Notes: generated by a model not told the origin, from the sequence alone. Positions 1 through 9,370 are shown, numbered from the stretch's first letter. The stretch is 64,000 bases of DNA from Clostridiales bacterium Firm_11 (GCA_001604105.1 LVAQ01000024.1:174670-238669), one strand, 5' to 3'. Program-made: numbers and translations.

Positions 1-646
1 ACCCCGTAACCTGATAGCCCCAGCTCATATCCAGCGGGTGCTCCATCACCGGCAGCAGTTCAATATGGGTATAGCCCATGTCCAATACATACGGGATAAG
101 CTGATCCGCCAACTCCTCATAGCTCAGGTAACTGCCATCCTCATGGCGCCGCCAACTGCCTGCGTGTACTTCGTAAATATTCATGGGGCTTTGGTAGGGG
201 TTGTAGCTCGCCCGCCGCGCAAGCCAGGCGCCGTCATTCCAGTCATAGCCCTCCAGATTATAAAGCCGACTGCCCATATCTGGCCGCAGTTCGCTGTAGA
301 ACCCAACGGGGTCGGCCTTCATGCGCCATACGTCATCCGCGCCCCACACGGCATATTTATAGGCGGGGTAACCTTCCTGTGGTGTATGCCGCCAGAGTTC
401 TTCGGCTGGCAGTCGTATTTCCCACATGCCGTCATACTGTTTTTGCATGGGGTGGCGGCTCTTATCCCATTGGTTGAAACTCCCCACAAGCGCCACGTGC
501 TTTGCATTAGGCGCCCATAGGCAGAAATGCCACCCCGTGTATTCTCCCTCTGTAAAGGGGTGTGCGCCAAGCATTTCATAGGCGCTCCTGTGTGCGCCCT
601 GGTGAAAACGTTCGCGTTGCTCTCCCGTCGGCGGTTTGTATAACAA
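1..646 (-). CDS. glgB: 1,4-alpha-glucan branching enzyme, N-terminal part (3' end outside window)
   Basis: Glycogen branching enzyme, which transfers alpha-1,4 chains to 6-positions during glycogen synthesis in the cytoplasm. About 215 codons are visible and the frame stays open to the window edge. The start of the protein carries the GlgB signature FHQG followed by YEMLGAHP, a carbohydrate-binding module 48 region with FNQWD and PMQKQYDGMWEI, and then the beginning of the GH13 barrel with IYEVHAGSWRR and HIELLPVMEHPLD, which ends in the SWGYQVTG stretch. I choose a TTG start at 646 because an in-frame TAA lies just upstream and an AGGGGG ribosome site sits about seven bases before it. No ATG lies in that interval. 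The identification is sure; the start is likely. Confidence 0.9.
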   Translation of the reverse strand, partial: MLYKPPTGEQRERFHQGAHRSAYEMLGAHPFTEGEYTGWHFCLWAPNAKHVALVGSFNQWDKSRHPMQKQYDGMWEIRLPAEELWRHTPQEGYPAYKYAVWGADDVWRMKADPVGFYSELRPDMGSRLYNLEGYDWNDGAWLARRASYNPYQSPMNIYEVHAGSWRRHEDGSYLSYEELADQLIPYVLDMGYTHIELLPVMEHPLDMSWGYQVTG

Positions 647-1196
647 TCGGGCGTCCCCCTCTTATCCTAGATGCAGGGTAAATGAATACCATGCCGCGTG
701 CGCCAGCATCGGCCTGTGAACGCCCATCGCAAAGGCAACGAAAAGATGCAATACACTTGCCCGTCTGCAATCGCGCGAGCCATGTAGGCTTATGGATCGT
801 TTCCAAAATAGAACATTTCTCTACCCCTATTCTATGCGCAAACGGGGAGGTTCGTCAAGATGCGTCAGCGGTTTTTTTCGTCTGGCAGCATCCGCCTCAC
901 CGGTCAACCACGCCGCCGCTTCATCTGGCGAGGTTCCCAGCCTATCAAAGGATTTCGTTCTGAACAACGCGGATTCCTTTGAAAAAGCAGTGAAAACACA
1001 TTGTCATTTTACGCATTGCAAAGCTGCTTGCGCATAGAAACATACCCTACGTACTCTGATGGGTAACGGCTATACCGCGCGATCATCTGTCTACCCTGCC
1101 TTACCAAGGGATTTTGCTTTACATTCGCGCCGGAAAACGGTAAAATGCAATGGAATTTTCTTGATGTAATTTCATGATATAGGAAGGTGTTTACCT
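647..1196. other. Intergenic region between divergent glgB and lipid kinase genes
   Basis: About 550 bases without a convincing gene. The right end holds the promoter of the lipid kinase, annotated separately. A 40-codon frame at 860 preceded by GGGGAGG exists, but its product is only a low-complexity Arg-rich string and I do not call it. No clear sigma-A promoter for glgB was found by eye. Confidence 0.4.
1118..1146 (+). promoter_or_regulatory. Promoter of the lipid kinase gene
   Basis: TTTACA, a 17-base spacer and TAAAAT form a good sigma-A promoter about 50 bases before the start of the diacylglycerol kinase family gene. Confidence 0.6.
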
Positions 1197-2087
1197 ATGA
1201 TCTCAGTGATCATCAATCCCGTAGCCGGTGCGGGGCTTGCAAAATCCATCGGGCAAAAGGTAGCTGGGCTGCTGGCTGCGCGCGGCATGCCCCATCACGT
1301 CACCTATACGGAGTATGCGGGGCATGCCACCCAATTGGCGCGCAAGGCCGCTTCGGAAGGCGCCGCCACCGTTGTATCCGTCGGCGGAGACGGCACACTC
1401 AACGAGATTGCCGCTGGTCTGGCTGGTACCCAAACAGCACTTGGCATCATCCCCGCCGGTACGGGCAACGATTTTATCAAAATCATTGGCACCCCCAAGA
1501 AGTGGGATGACGCGGTGGCCTATATCCTGAATAACCCTGCCCACCCGCTGGATACCGGCATGGTGAACGATCGCTTTTTCATCAATGTTTGCGGCGCGGG
1601 TTTTGATGTGATGGTACTGGAATATGCCAATAAAGCGAAAAAGCATGTGCGCGGCATCTGGCCTTATCTGTATGGCGTTTTTGCCGCCATCCGCGCCTTT
1701 AAGCCCTTTGAGATGCAGGTGGAAATCGGCGACGATATCCGGCTCGCGGGAAAGTTCATGATTTGTACCATCGCCAACGGCTCAACCATTGGCGGGGGAA
1801 TCCCCATCATGCCCATTGCCAAGGTGGATGACGGCCTTTTGGATATCATGGTGGTCGATCCCGTGCCCGCTTGGCAGATTGTATTCTATCTGCCTTCGAT
1901 TCTGGGTGGTACACTGCTCAAAAAACGCATTGCGCATCATTTCCGCGCCACGCATTGCAAGCTAAACTGCCATAACATGATCCTGAACATGGATGGCGAG
2001 TTGATCCCGGCGGAGAGCGCCAGCTTCACCTGTAAACCCGCTTCGCTGCTGGCGCATTGGCCGGGCACCATACCAGCGCAATGCTGA
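1197..2087 (+). CDS. Diacylglycerol kinase family lipid kinase (YegS/DagK-like)
   Basis: Soluble lipid kinase of the DagK/LCB5 fold that phosphorylates a membrane lipid such as diacylglycerol, typically in phospholipid turnover. The 296-residue length matches the family. The N-terminal catalytic domain shows IINPVAGAG, the nucleotide-binding GGDGTLNE (about residues 63-70) and PAGTGNDF (about 86-93). The C-terminal beta-sandwich contains the conserved region NGSTIGGG and ends with LNMDGEL, as in YegS and DgkB. AGGAAGG stands nine bases before the ATG. It appears to be a single gene with its own promoter. The exact lipid substrate cannot be told from sequence. Confidence 0.88.
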   Translation: MISVIINPVAGAGLAKSIGQKVAGLLAARGMPHHVTYTEYAGHATQLARKAASEGAATVVSVGGDGTLNEIAAGLAGTQTALGIIPAGTGNDFIKIIGTPKKWDDAVAYILNNPAHPLDTGMVNDRFFINVCGAGFDVMVLEYANKAKKHVRGIWPYLYGVFAAIRAFKPFEMQVEIGDDIRLAGKFMICTIANGSTIGGGIPIMPIAKVDDGLLDIMVVDPVPAWQIVFYLPSILGGTLLKKRIAHHFRATHCKLNCHNMILNMDGELIPAESASFTCKPASLLAHWPGTIPAQC

Positions 2088-2640
2088 TCGTTTATCCTCC
2101 CTGCGGCACAAGCTATGGGCATTTGCGAGCTGCTGATACCCCTTGCCTTACGTTTCCACAACTCGCAACACCGCGCACTTAGGATGCCCTTCACCACCAA
2201 GCAATCGCTTTAGGCAAGGCGTTCGCCTTTGCCATAAACCGCCAGCATTCTGCCCTTTGGGAACCTGCAAAACGTTACTTCCCCTATTTCATCCGAGTAA
2301 ATAGTCCATGGTCGGTTGGCTTACTGTTATCATGATGTGTAAGGTTGTTGGCACCAAGCAAAACCATTGCTTCGCGTGCGGATGCACCTTGTCGGAAGCA
2401 TCCGCAGTATATCCTCCGCGCTTTACGGATATGGCAGGAAAAACCCATCGGATAACGAAATGTATTATTAAACCGCTTGATGCGAAGCACTAGAGCATGT
2501 GCTTTGTCTGCTTTCAGCCTCACGGCGGCATTGCTTGCTATACAGTCTTACCCCCGCGCCATTCAATACGTTATCTGGAAAGCTCTACCTCTGATCACAC
2601 ACAACCCAACCGCCCACAGCCCAGCAAAGGAGTGACCCCT
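2088..2640. other. Intergenic region with no recognisable gene
   Basis: About 550 bases between the lipid kinase and the small acidic protein. The open frames here lack ribosome sites and protein-like composition. I see no clear terminator hairpin or consensus promoter. It may be decayed sequence or an untranslated leader. Confidence 0.35.
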
Positions 2641-3147
2641 ATGAGCGGCCTGACCCGTAAACTGCGCATCGCATTGCTCAAAGGAATGGAAGCGCTCGGC
2701 ACAACCGCCGCAAGCCTGGCCAGCAATGCGAAGCTGAAGGTTAATGAAATCAATCTGGAAACACGCCGTCGTGAGATTCTGACGAATTTCAGCCTGCAAG
2801 CGTTCGAGCTATGGCAAAAAGGCGTCACGCTGCCAGACCCACTTTCCGAGATGCTCACAGAGCTTAGCGATATCGAAAACCGCCTGAGCGTTTTGCGTGC
2901 CCAGAAATACGCTAAAGTGAGCGAGCACAGCTCAGCACAGGATAACAGCGCCAAGCAGCAAGCACAACCCGATGAACCTGACAGCGATGAAAACGCCGCT
3001 TACGAAGATGCTTTCCTTGTTGATGCGGCGGCAGCCGAGCCTGACATATCGCCAGAAAACGACGCGCCTGCCGAAGTCGATTCTGCTGCGCCAACGACCA
3101 GTGATTTCTCAGCCGAAACGAAACACGAGGAATCGCTGGAAAGCTAA
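2641..3147 (+). CDS. Hypothetical protein with helical N-terminus and acidic tail
   Basis: A 168-residue protein I do not recognise. The ATG at 2641 is chosen because AAGGAGTG lies just upstream; the frame is open further 5' but without a ribosome site. The first 100 residues are predicted helical and moderately basic, with a Leu-rich stretch around LTELSDIENRLSVLRAQ that could form a coiled coil. From about residue 105 the chain is Ala-, Asp- and Glu-rich and probably disordered. There is no signal peptide or membrane segment. It stands alone between the lipid kinase and a metallo-hydrolase, so context gives no function. Confidence 0.6.
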   Translation: MSGLTRKLRIALLKGMEALGTTAASLASNAKLKVNEINLETRRREILTNFSLQAFELWQKGVTLPDPLSEMLTELSDIENRLSVLRAQKYAKVSEHSSAQDNSAKQQAQPDEPDSDENAAYEDAFLVDAAAAEPDISPENDAPAEVDSAAPTTSDFSAETKHEESLES

Positions 3148-3309
3148 TCTTTGTTCCACCTGTCTTTTCCATGTTTCATGCGCCGAGTCATTGCCGCCAG
3201 ATTATCAATGGTATCGTGCGATGGCTCGGTTTTTATGTGTTGCGGAAGCATGAAACGCACGCCGACGCCGTGCAGCGCTGGAAGTAAACTCACCGACGGA
3301 GGAAAAACC

Positions 3310-4194
3310 ATGTACGAGCTGGTTCAGGTCGCCCCTTGCACCTACTATATCGAATGCCCGGCAAAGATCGGCGTTTATACGCCGGATCCACATACCGCCA
3401 TCTTAATCGACAGCGGCAACGATAAGGATGCAGCGCGCAAAGTGCTCAAGATACTTGCGGATCATCACTGGTCGCTAGCCGCGATTGTCAACACCCATTC
3501 CCACGCGGATCACATTGGCGGCAACAAGTACCTGCAAACACAAACCGGATGCAAGGTGTTTGCATCCGGTATAGAACTTGCTTTCACGCGGCATCCGCTG
3601 CTGGAACCGGCCTTTCTCTATGGCGGGTTCCCCGGCAAGGATCTACGGCATAAGTTCCTGTTAGCGCAGGAAAGCGAAGCGCTCCCCTTCACGGATGCAG
3701 CGTATCCATCGGCGTTGGAACCCATCCCTTTGCCCGGGCATTCCTGGGATATGGTGGGTTTTCGTACGCCGGATGATGTTGTATTTCTGGCAGATTGCCT
3801 CAGCAGCAAGGCTACGCTGGAGAAATACAGCGTGCCGTTTCTTCTGGATGTTCGGGCTTATCTGGATACCCTCGCCATGGTCATGAACATGCAGGCCAGC
3901 TTGTTTATCCCCGCGCATGCCCCGGCTGCCGCTTCCATTGCGCCGCTGGCGGCATACAACCGTGAGAAAATGCTCGAAGTATCCCAAACATTGCTTACAC
4001 TCTGTCATACCCCAATGATCTTTGAGGATATACTCGCCGCCGTATTTGCACATTATTCGCTGACCATGACCATTGAACAGTACGTGCTGGTGGGTAGTAC
4101 GGTACGGTCATTTCTCGCATGGCTCAAAGACGAGGGAAAGGTTGCCTTCTCCTTTCAGCAATCCAAAATGCTCTGGCAAACGGTGCTTGGATAA
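3310..4194 (+). CDS. Metallo-beta-lactamase fold hydrolase
   Basis: A 294-residue member of the metallo-beta-lactamase superfamily. The zinc-ligand motif THSHADHIGG (about residues 60-69) is intact. Further ligands are probably the His in PLPGHSWDM (about 142) and the Asp in FLADCLS (about 160), with a late His in FIPAHAP (about 200). The C-terminal 85 residues form a helical extension that may recognise substrate, as in the glyoxalase II/RNase Z-like groups. The ATG at 3310 is chosen because GGAGGAAAAACC precedes it; an earlier in-frame start would add 53 residues with no homology-like features. The substrate cannot be inferred. No signal peptide, so cytoplasmic. Confidence 0.85.
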   Translation: MYELVQVAPCTYYIECPAKIGVYTPDPHTAILIDSGNDKDAARKVLKILADHHWSLAAIVNTHSHADHIGGNKYLQTQTGCKVFASGIELAFTRHPLLEPAFLYGGFPGKDLRHKFLLAQESEALPFTDAAYPSALEPIPLPGHSWDMVGFRTPDDVVFLADCLSSKATLEKYSVPFLLDVRAYLDTLAMVMNMQASLFIPAHAPAAASIAPLAAYNREKMLEVSQTLLTLCHTPMIFEDILAAVFAHYSLTMTIEQYVLVGSTVRSFLAWLKDEGKVAFSFQQSKMLWQTVLG

Positions 4195-4249
4195 ACAAAC
4201 ACGTACGCAGGGTATGCCATCGTTTAACCTTCGAGGTATATAGATATGG

Positions 4250-4303
4250 AAACAGCGCTTACCGCAGGTTGGGGATTTCCCAGCTCGCGGTAAGCACTGT
4301 TTG
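4250..4303. terminator. Bidirectional terminator between convergent genes
   Basis: A long hairpin with arms AAACAGcGCTTACCGC and GCGGTAAGCacTGTTT and a further inner GGG/CCC stem lies between the MBL hydrolase (plus) and the yjfF-like permease gene (minus). It is placed to end both transcripts. Confidence 0.6.
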
Positions 4304-4438
4304 TCTTGCTGTGGAATCGTGCCTGCTATCAACAATACCATAGGAAGATTGTCATGTGCAGCGCGTTGCGCTTTCCGGCGCAACCAGCACACAGCGTTCG
4401 CCGTTTCACGCTTTGCGATCCATGTTCTGCGGCGCGTT

Positions 4439-5488
4439 TCAGCGCTTGCGGTTCTCCTTCAGCTTCGTAAACACCGCCTGCAAAACAATGAATACGCATA
4501 GCAGTATCGCTGTCACCACATTGCTCCAGGACGAAATGAGCTTGCCATGCGTCTTGACCAAACTGGATATGGTGCCGTTGATGAGCACGCCAAAGAAGGA
4601 GCCAATCACATTGCCAACGCCACCCGTTAGCAACGTGCCGCCGATAACCGCGGATGAAATGGCATCCATTTCCAGCCCCGCGGCCTGCGAAGCGGTACCC
4701 GCCATGGTGTTGAGCACATAACAAATGCCCCCGATAGCGCACAGAAAGCTGGAAAGCATGTACGCCTTCATACGGGTCTTTTTCACATCCAGCCCCATGA
4801 GCGCTGCGGATTGCTGGTTCCCGCCCACGGCGTACAGGCTGCGGCCAAACCGTGTGTAACGAAGGATCAGGAATACTGCCACCAGCACGCAAAGTGCAAT
4901 GATAACCGGAAGCCGGAAGAACGGCACCATCAACCGGCCCTTGCTGTTGACATAGGCGCCAATCTCAAAGGGAATGAAGAACTTCAGGTTGGCGAGCATC
5001 ACAAAGAACTCGTCTGATTTGATGGTCACCTGCTGGGTGCTGATGACAGCCGTCATGCCACGCGCAAAGAACATGCCCGCCATGGTCACAATAAAGGGCT
5101 GAATGTTCAAGTAGCCTACACATAAGCCCTGCACCAGGCCAAATGTAATCCCAATGAGCAGGATCAGGATCATCAGCACAGGCGAGGATAGCCCCCAGAA
5201 TTCAATGCCCACCGCCATAAACATACAAACCATGCCGATAAGCGCGCCCACCGAAATGTCTATCCCACCCGTGAGCAGCACACAGGTCATGCCGCAGGCA
5301 ACGCAGATCAAGCCCGCGTTGTTGATCAGGATGTTCAGGAACGTTTGCAGATGGTCAAACCCTTTATCCGCGTAGACGATCGACCCCGCCGTATACATGA
5401 CAATGAAAAGTCCAATGGTAATCATCAGCAGAATGTTGCTGTTGTTCATCCCCCGTCGGGAGCGTTGCACGATAGCTTTTCGGTTCAT
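4439..5488 (-). CDS. yjfF: Sugar ABC transporter permease (YjfF-like)
   Basis: Integral membrane subunit of a CUT2/ribose-type sugar importer. The 349-residue chain has about nine to ten hydrophobic helices, the BPD_transp_2 hallmark GGIDISVGALIGM near residue 70, and the conserved cytoplasmic GGNQQSAALMGLDV segment that couples to the ATPase, with ISSAVIGGTLLTGGVGNVIGS near the C-terminus. It overlaps the upstream ytfT-like permease gene by four bases, so the two permeases are translationally coupled and probably form a heterodimer, as in E. coli YtfT-YjfF (galactofuranose uptake). The symbol is by similarity; the sugar here is unproven. Confidence 0.82.
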   Translation of the reverse strand: MNRKAIVQRSRRGMNNSNILLMITIGLFIVMYTAGSIVYADKGFDHLQTFLNILINNAGLICVACGMTCVLLTGGIDISVGALIGMVCMFMAVGIEFWGLSSPVLMILILLIGITFGLVQGLCVGYLNIQPFIVTMAGMFFARGMTAVISTQQVTIKSDEFFVMLANLKFFIPFEIGAYVNSKGRLMVPFFRLPVIIALCVLVAVFLILRYTRFGRSLYAVGGNQQSAALMGLDVKKTRMKAYMLSSFLCAIGGICYVLNTMAGTASQAAGLEMDAISSAVIGGTLLTGGVGNVIGSFFGVLINGTISSLVKTHGKLISSWSNVVTAILLCVFIVLQAVFTKLKENRKR

Positions 5489-6567
5489 ACGCGCATCGCC
5501 TCCTTATTCGCCCGAAGCGCCTTGGCCACCGCGCGCCTTTCGAAATAAGCCGTCACGGCAGGCGATTGGATGGTCACAATCAGGATAACAATCACAGCCT
5601 TGAACACCGGCGCCTGCGCGGAGCTGATGCCAAGCGCATACAGCGTTGTGGTGATGGCTTGTATTGTATACGCGCCTACAATGCTGCCCGCAAGGCGGAA
5701 TTTTCCGCCGCCCAGGCTGTTGCCGCCCAGCGCGACTGCAAGAATCGCGTCCAGTTCCATGTTCAAACCAATGTTATTGGTATCGGCGGAGTAGATGCGG
5801 CTGGTTGCCACCAAACCTGCGATTCCCGCGCACAGACCGCTGATCACAAACGCCGTAAAGATAATGCGCCGTGATTTGAAACCCGCGATGCGTGCGGCAT
5901 TCTTGTTGATGCCCACGCTCTGTATATACATGCCCAGCGCGGTGTGCTTCAAAATAAGCGACATCACCAGAACGCATGCTGCCGCAATAATGATCGGCGT
6001 TGGCAGCATCCAAAAATAACCGCCCAGGAACTGGAACGATGGTACCCGCACATAGACAATCGTACTGTTGCAGAGCAGCAGCCCAATGGCTCTGCCTGCG
6101 GAGAAGAGAATCAGCGTTGCCACCATGGGTTGTATATTGAGGTAGGAAACCAGATACCCGTTAAAGGCGCCGCACAGGCACGCGATGGCTAGTCCAGCCA
6201 CAAGCCCCACCCACAGCGGCACCGCGTACTGCGATACATTCGCGTTGCCAAACCCGGCCAGTAGCATACAACACATACCGCCCGCAAGGCTCATAACCGA
6301 CCCCACCGAAATATCCGCGCCAGCCGCGGCAGAAACCACCAGCGTCATGCCAATGGCTAGAATCGCAACCTCGCTGCCGCGATTCAGGATATCGATGATA
6401 CGGCCAAATAACACCCCATTGCGCAGGGAAATGGTAAAGAAGTTGAATACCGCGTTTCCATTGGATACATCATAGATGATGTTTACCGCCATCACCAACA
6501 GCATGCTTGCTATGGGCAGAAACATCTGCATGCCCGTGATTTTCTTGATCGCCCGCTTGATTTTCAT
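5485..6567 (-). CDS. ytfT: Sugar ABC transporter permease (YtfT-like)
   Basis: Second membrane subunit of the same importer, 360 residues, BPD_transp_2 family. It shows AAGADISVGSVMSLAGG near residue 85, the coupling-loop region SVGINKNAARIAGFKS near 215, and LDAILAVALGGNSLGGGKF near 275. The N-terminus is a short basic segment followed by a hydrophobic helix. The start overlaps the ATPase stop by four bases and its stop overlaps the start of the next permease, making one tightly coupled operon. Family assignment is secure; orthology to YtfT is inferred from the heterodimeric layout and the YtfQ-like binding protein. Confidence 0.82.
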   Translation of the reverse strand: MKIKRAIKKITGMQMFLPIASMLLVMAVNIIYDVSNGNAVFNFFTISLRNGVLFGRIIDILNRGSEVAILAIGMTLVVSAAAGADISVGSVMSLAGGMCCMLLAGFGNANVSQYAVPLWVGLVAGLAIACLCGAFNGYLVSYLNIQPMVATLILFSAGRAIGLLLCNSTIVYVRVPSFQFLGGYFWMLPTPIIIAAACVLVMSLILKHTALGMYIQSVGINKNAARIAGFKSRRIIFTAFVISGLCAGIAGLVATSRIYSADTNNIGLNMELDAILAVALGGNSLGGGKFRLAGSIVGAYTIQAITTTLYALGISSAQAPVFKAVIVILIVTIQSPAVTAYFERRAVAKALRANKEAMRV

Positions 6568-8084
6568 ACGTTTTCACCTCCGGCGATGGCGTGCATCACA
6601 CGCTCCTGCGTCATATCTCCTTGCAGTTCGCCAACCTTTTCGCCGTCACGCAGCACAGCCAGTCGATTGCAGGTGCGCAGCATCTCGTCGATTTCCGAGG
6701 AAATAAACAGGATTCCCTTCCCTTCGTCCGCTAGGCGGATAATCAGTTTCTGAATCTCCGTCTTGGTGCCGATGTCGATCCCGCGCGTGGGTTCGTCCAG
6801 AATCAGAAAATCCGGATTGGTCGCCAGCCAGCGCGCAATAATCACCTTCTGCTGGTTTCCGCCGGAAAGCTGCTTCACCAGCGTCTCCCGGCTAGGGGTT
6901 TTAATCTGCAACAACTCAATAAAGCGGTCGGCTATCTCGCACTGTTCTTTCATCGGAAGCAGGTTCATAATGCCGCGCAGCGCCTGTATGCCCAGCACGA
7001 TGTTCTCGCGCACAGTCAAATCGGCAATGACGCCCTCAGCTTTGCGGTCATCGGGCAGCATCCCCATCCCCAGGCGCATCGCGTCAATGGGGTGGTTAAT
7101 GTGCACCTTCTTATCCTTGACTTTCAGTGTGCCCGTTTGCGCCTTGTCCGCGCCATAAATGGTGCGCGCCAGTTCACTGCGGCCACTGCCCAAAAGGCCG
7201 GTGAGCCCGATGACTTCTCCCTGCCGAATTTGCAGGTCAAAGGGTTTGATCTTATTGACATGACTCAATCCCTCTGCCGAAATGAGCGGCTCAGCGCAGT
7301 TGTTCTGGCAGCTTTCAGGCTTTATCTCCTTCAGATCATCGATATCTTTGCCCATCATGGCGGCAATCAGGTTTACGCGAGGCAATTCGCTCAAGGGGTA
7401 TTCGCCAACAAGTAACCCATTGCGCAGCACTGTAATGCGATCGCAAACCTCGTAAACCTGCTCCAGAAAGTGGGTCACAAAAACGATACCCACCCCCTGA
7501 TCGCGTAATTTGCGCATCAGCGAGAACAGCTTGGCTACCTCGCTGTCATCCAGCGAAGAGGTCGGCTCATCGAGGATTAAGATTTTACATTCCATATCCA
7601 CCGCACGCGCGATGGCAATCATCTGCTGTAAAGCAAGTGAGTAATTCTCAAGTGTTTGCTGTACGTCAATGGAAAGCCCCAAATCCTCCATCAGCTGCTG
7701 GGCGCGCTTAAGCATCACCCTGCGGTCGATGGTGCCTGCCTTTGTCACCGGCTCACGGCCAACAAAGAGGTTTTCCATAACGCTCAGGTTCGGGCACAGG
7801 TTAACTTCCTGGTAAACGGTGGAAATCCCGTTGCGCTGCGCTTCCAGCGTGGAGTGGTTCTGCACAGGCTCTTCCATGCCGTCTACGTGTATTTCTCCGC
7901 TGTCACACTGGTATACGCCAGTCAGGCATTTGATGAGCGTGCTTTTACCCGCCCCATTCTCCCCCATCAGCGCATGGATCTCGCCCTTGCGCAGGGTGAA
8001 ATCCACGCCATCCAACGCGAGCACCCCGGGGAATGTCATGGTGATCCCGCGCATGGTCAGGACGACCCGATCTTCCATCGTCAT
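6564..8084 (-). CDS. ytfR: Sugar ABC transporter ATPase, two cassettes (YtfR/RbsA-like)
   Basis: Cytoplasmic motor of the importer, 506 residues with two nucleotide-binding domains. The first has Walker A GENGAGKST (about 42-50) and Walker B ILDEPTSSLD. The second has the usual divergent P-loop GLLGSGRSE, signature LSGGNQQK and Walker B ILDEPTRGID. This asymmetry is normal for the CUT2 family. It lies between the binding protein gene (190 bases upstream, with an intervening hairpin) and the permease genes (overlapping). All catalytic motifs of the first cassette are intact, in contrast to the degenerate homologue at 14282-15787. Confidence 0.88.
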   Translation of the reverse strand: MTMEDRVVLTMRGITMTFPGVLALDGVDFTLRKGEIHALMGENGAGKSTLIKCLTGVYQCDSGEIHVDGMEEPVQNHSTLEAQRNGISTVYQEVNLCPNLSVMENLFVGREPVTKAGTIDRRVMLKRAQQLMEDLGLSIDVQQTLENYSLALQQMIAIARAVDMECKILILDEPTSSLDDSEVAKLFSLMRKLRDQGVGIVFVTHFLEQVYEVCDRITVLRNGLLVGEYPLSELPRVNLIAAMMGKDIDDLKEIKPESCQNNCAEPLISAEGLSHVNKIKPFDLQIRQGEVIGLTGLLGSGRSELARTIYGADKAQTGTLKVKDKKVHINHPIDAMRLGMGMLPDDRKAEGVIADLTVRENIVLGIQALRGIMNLLPMKEQCEIADRFIELLQIKTPSRETLVKQLSGGNQQKVIIARWLATNPDFLILDEPTRGIDIGTKTEIQKLIIRLADEGKGILFISSEIDEMLRTCNRLAVLRDGEKVGELQGDMTQERVMHAIAGGENV

Positions 8085-8132
8085 CCATTCCTTTCTGTGT
8101 TAAGCACGGGGCGCAGCATGGTATGCCCGCCC

Positions 8133-8176
8133 GAAAGAAAGAAGTGGGAGGAGCTTGAGGCCTCTCCCACTTCTCC
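8133..8176 (-). terminator. Intra-operon attenuating hairpin between binding protein and ATPase genes
   Basis: On the minus strand GAAGTGGGAG pairs with CTCCCACTTC over a short loop and is followed by TTTCTTTC. It lies just after the binding protein gene and before the ATPase gene. It probably reduces downstream transcription and stabilises the upstream message, giving excess binding protein. Confidence 0.65.
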
Positions 8177-8274
8177 CCGTTGCCAAACGCTTTTCAAAGC
8201 GTCATCTGCGTTTTGTTACGCCTGTCGCATCGCGAATGCCGCTTGGCAATCATCAATGCCGGTACAGGTTTTGC

Positions 8275-9255
8275 TTAGTAGGGGCGCGCCGCCAACAGTT
8301 CCGCGGTCATGGTGGTAGCATACTGAGAGGTGATGCCCGGGGCGACGAAAGCTTCGTCCACAACCAGTGTGAAGGCTTCCACGGCCTCGCCGGCTTCGAG
8401 CTTCTCGATAACTTCCTTCACGAAAGCAGCCTGAATGGGGTTGCACTCTACGTTGCAGTTGATTTTGCCTTCGAGGGTATAGGTAAGGCCGGCTTTGGTG
8501 GCATCATAGGAGATGAGGATCACGTCGCCATCTACGCCGTAGGTCACGCCAGCCGCATCCATCGCATCCATCGCGCCATAGGCTTCGTTGTCGTTGTGGC
8601 AAACCACTACGTTGAACTGGCCGGGATAGGATTTGAGGAAGCTCTCCATCACCTGCTGGCCGCCAGCCTGGGTGAAGTCGCCGCTCTGGCTGTCAATGAT
8701 CTTCCATTCGGGATGATCCTTGGCGATGTTGTTGAAGCCTTCGCTGCGGCCCAGGGCTGCGGAAGAACCAACGGTGCCTTCGATCACGAGGATGTTGGCT
8801 TCTGCGCCAGCCATGTACTCAGCCAGCCACAGGCCGGCGGTTTCGCCTTCCTTGACCATGTCCGTACCAACGCGCGTGGTATACTCGGAGGGATCCGCAT
8901 CCACGTTACGATCCGCGATGATCACAGGAATGCCCGCATCTTTGGCTTCCGCCAGCACGGTGTTCCAGCCCGCGGTTTCGATCGGGGCGATGATGATGTA
9001 GTCCAGATCCTGCTCGATGAAGCTGCGAACGGCCTCAAGCTGAACGGCGTTGTCATTGTCGCAGTCCACAAAGCTCAGTTCATAGCCGTTCTCGGCGGTA
9101 AACACGCCCTTGTAGTTCTCGGTGTTGGCGTTACGCCAGTCGGATTCATGACCAACCTGCGCAAAACCTACCTTGATGAGGTCTTCAGCGGCGGCAGAGG
9201 AGCACAGTGCAAGCACCATGACCAGCGCCATGAGCAGAGCAAACATTTTTTTCAT
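8275..9255 (-). CDS. ytfQ: Sugar-binding protein of ABC transporter (YtfQ-like)
   Basis: Extracytoplasmic binding protein of the periplasmic-binding-protein type 1 fold, 326 residues. The ATG at 9255 follows AGGAGG at a nine-base spacing; the frame extends upstream without a ribosome site. The signal peptide MKKMFALLMALVMVLAL ends in SAAAE, a signal peptidase I type site, with no clear lipobox. YtfQ-type motifs are KVGFAQVGHESDWR, NAVQLEAVRSFIEQ, the repeated GTVGSSAALGRSEGF and SQSGDFTQAGGQQVMESF. It is the first gene of the transporter operon. The sugar is probably a furanose or another hexose or pentose form, by similarity to YtfQ; this is inferred. Confidence 0.85.
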   Translation of the reverse strand: MKKMFALLMALVMVLALCSSAAAEDLIKVGFAQVGHESDWRNANTENYKGVFTAENGYELSFVDCDNDNAVQLEAVRSFIEQDLDYIIIAPIETAGWNTVLAEAKDAGIPVIIADRNVDADPSEYTTRVGTDMVKEGETAGLWLAEYMAGAEANILVIEGTVGSSAALGRSEGFNNIAKDHPEWKIIDSQSGDFTQAGGQQVMESFLKSYPGQFNVVVCHNDNEAYGAMDAMDAAGVTYGVDGDVILISYDATKAGLTYTLEGKINCNVECNPIQAAFVKEVIEKLEAGEAVEAFTLVVDEAFVAPGITSQYATTMTAELLAARPY

Positions 9256-9316
9256 GGATGGGAACCTCCTAATTCGTATTTCAGGGAAGTTGTCCATACT
9301 TCCCATGCTTGTTCCT

Positions 9317-9343
9317 ATTGTAACGGAGGTTTTTCACAAACAA
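9317..9343 (-). promoter_or_regulatory. Weak promoter of the ytfQ-like operon
   Basis: TACAAT (minus strand) lies about 60 bases before the start, with only a poor TTGTTT fifteen bases upstream. A weak -35 with direct repeats further upstream fits a promoter that needs an activator. Confidence 0.4.
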
Positions 9344-9370
9344 AATACACTCGATTCCCAAAAATGTTGA

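Noticed and set aside
860..982. Arg-rich 40-codon frame with GGGGAGG upstream
   Set aside because: The product is a low-complexity basic string without family features and lies in a region with no other coding signs; the upstream purine run may be chance.
3151..3309. Upstream extension of the MBL hydrolase
   Set aside because: The frame is open, but has no ribosome site at its start and the added residues look unlike the family; the ATG at 3310 has a strong site.
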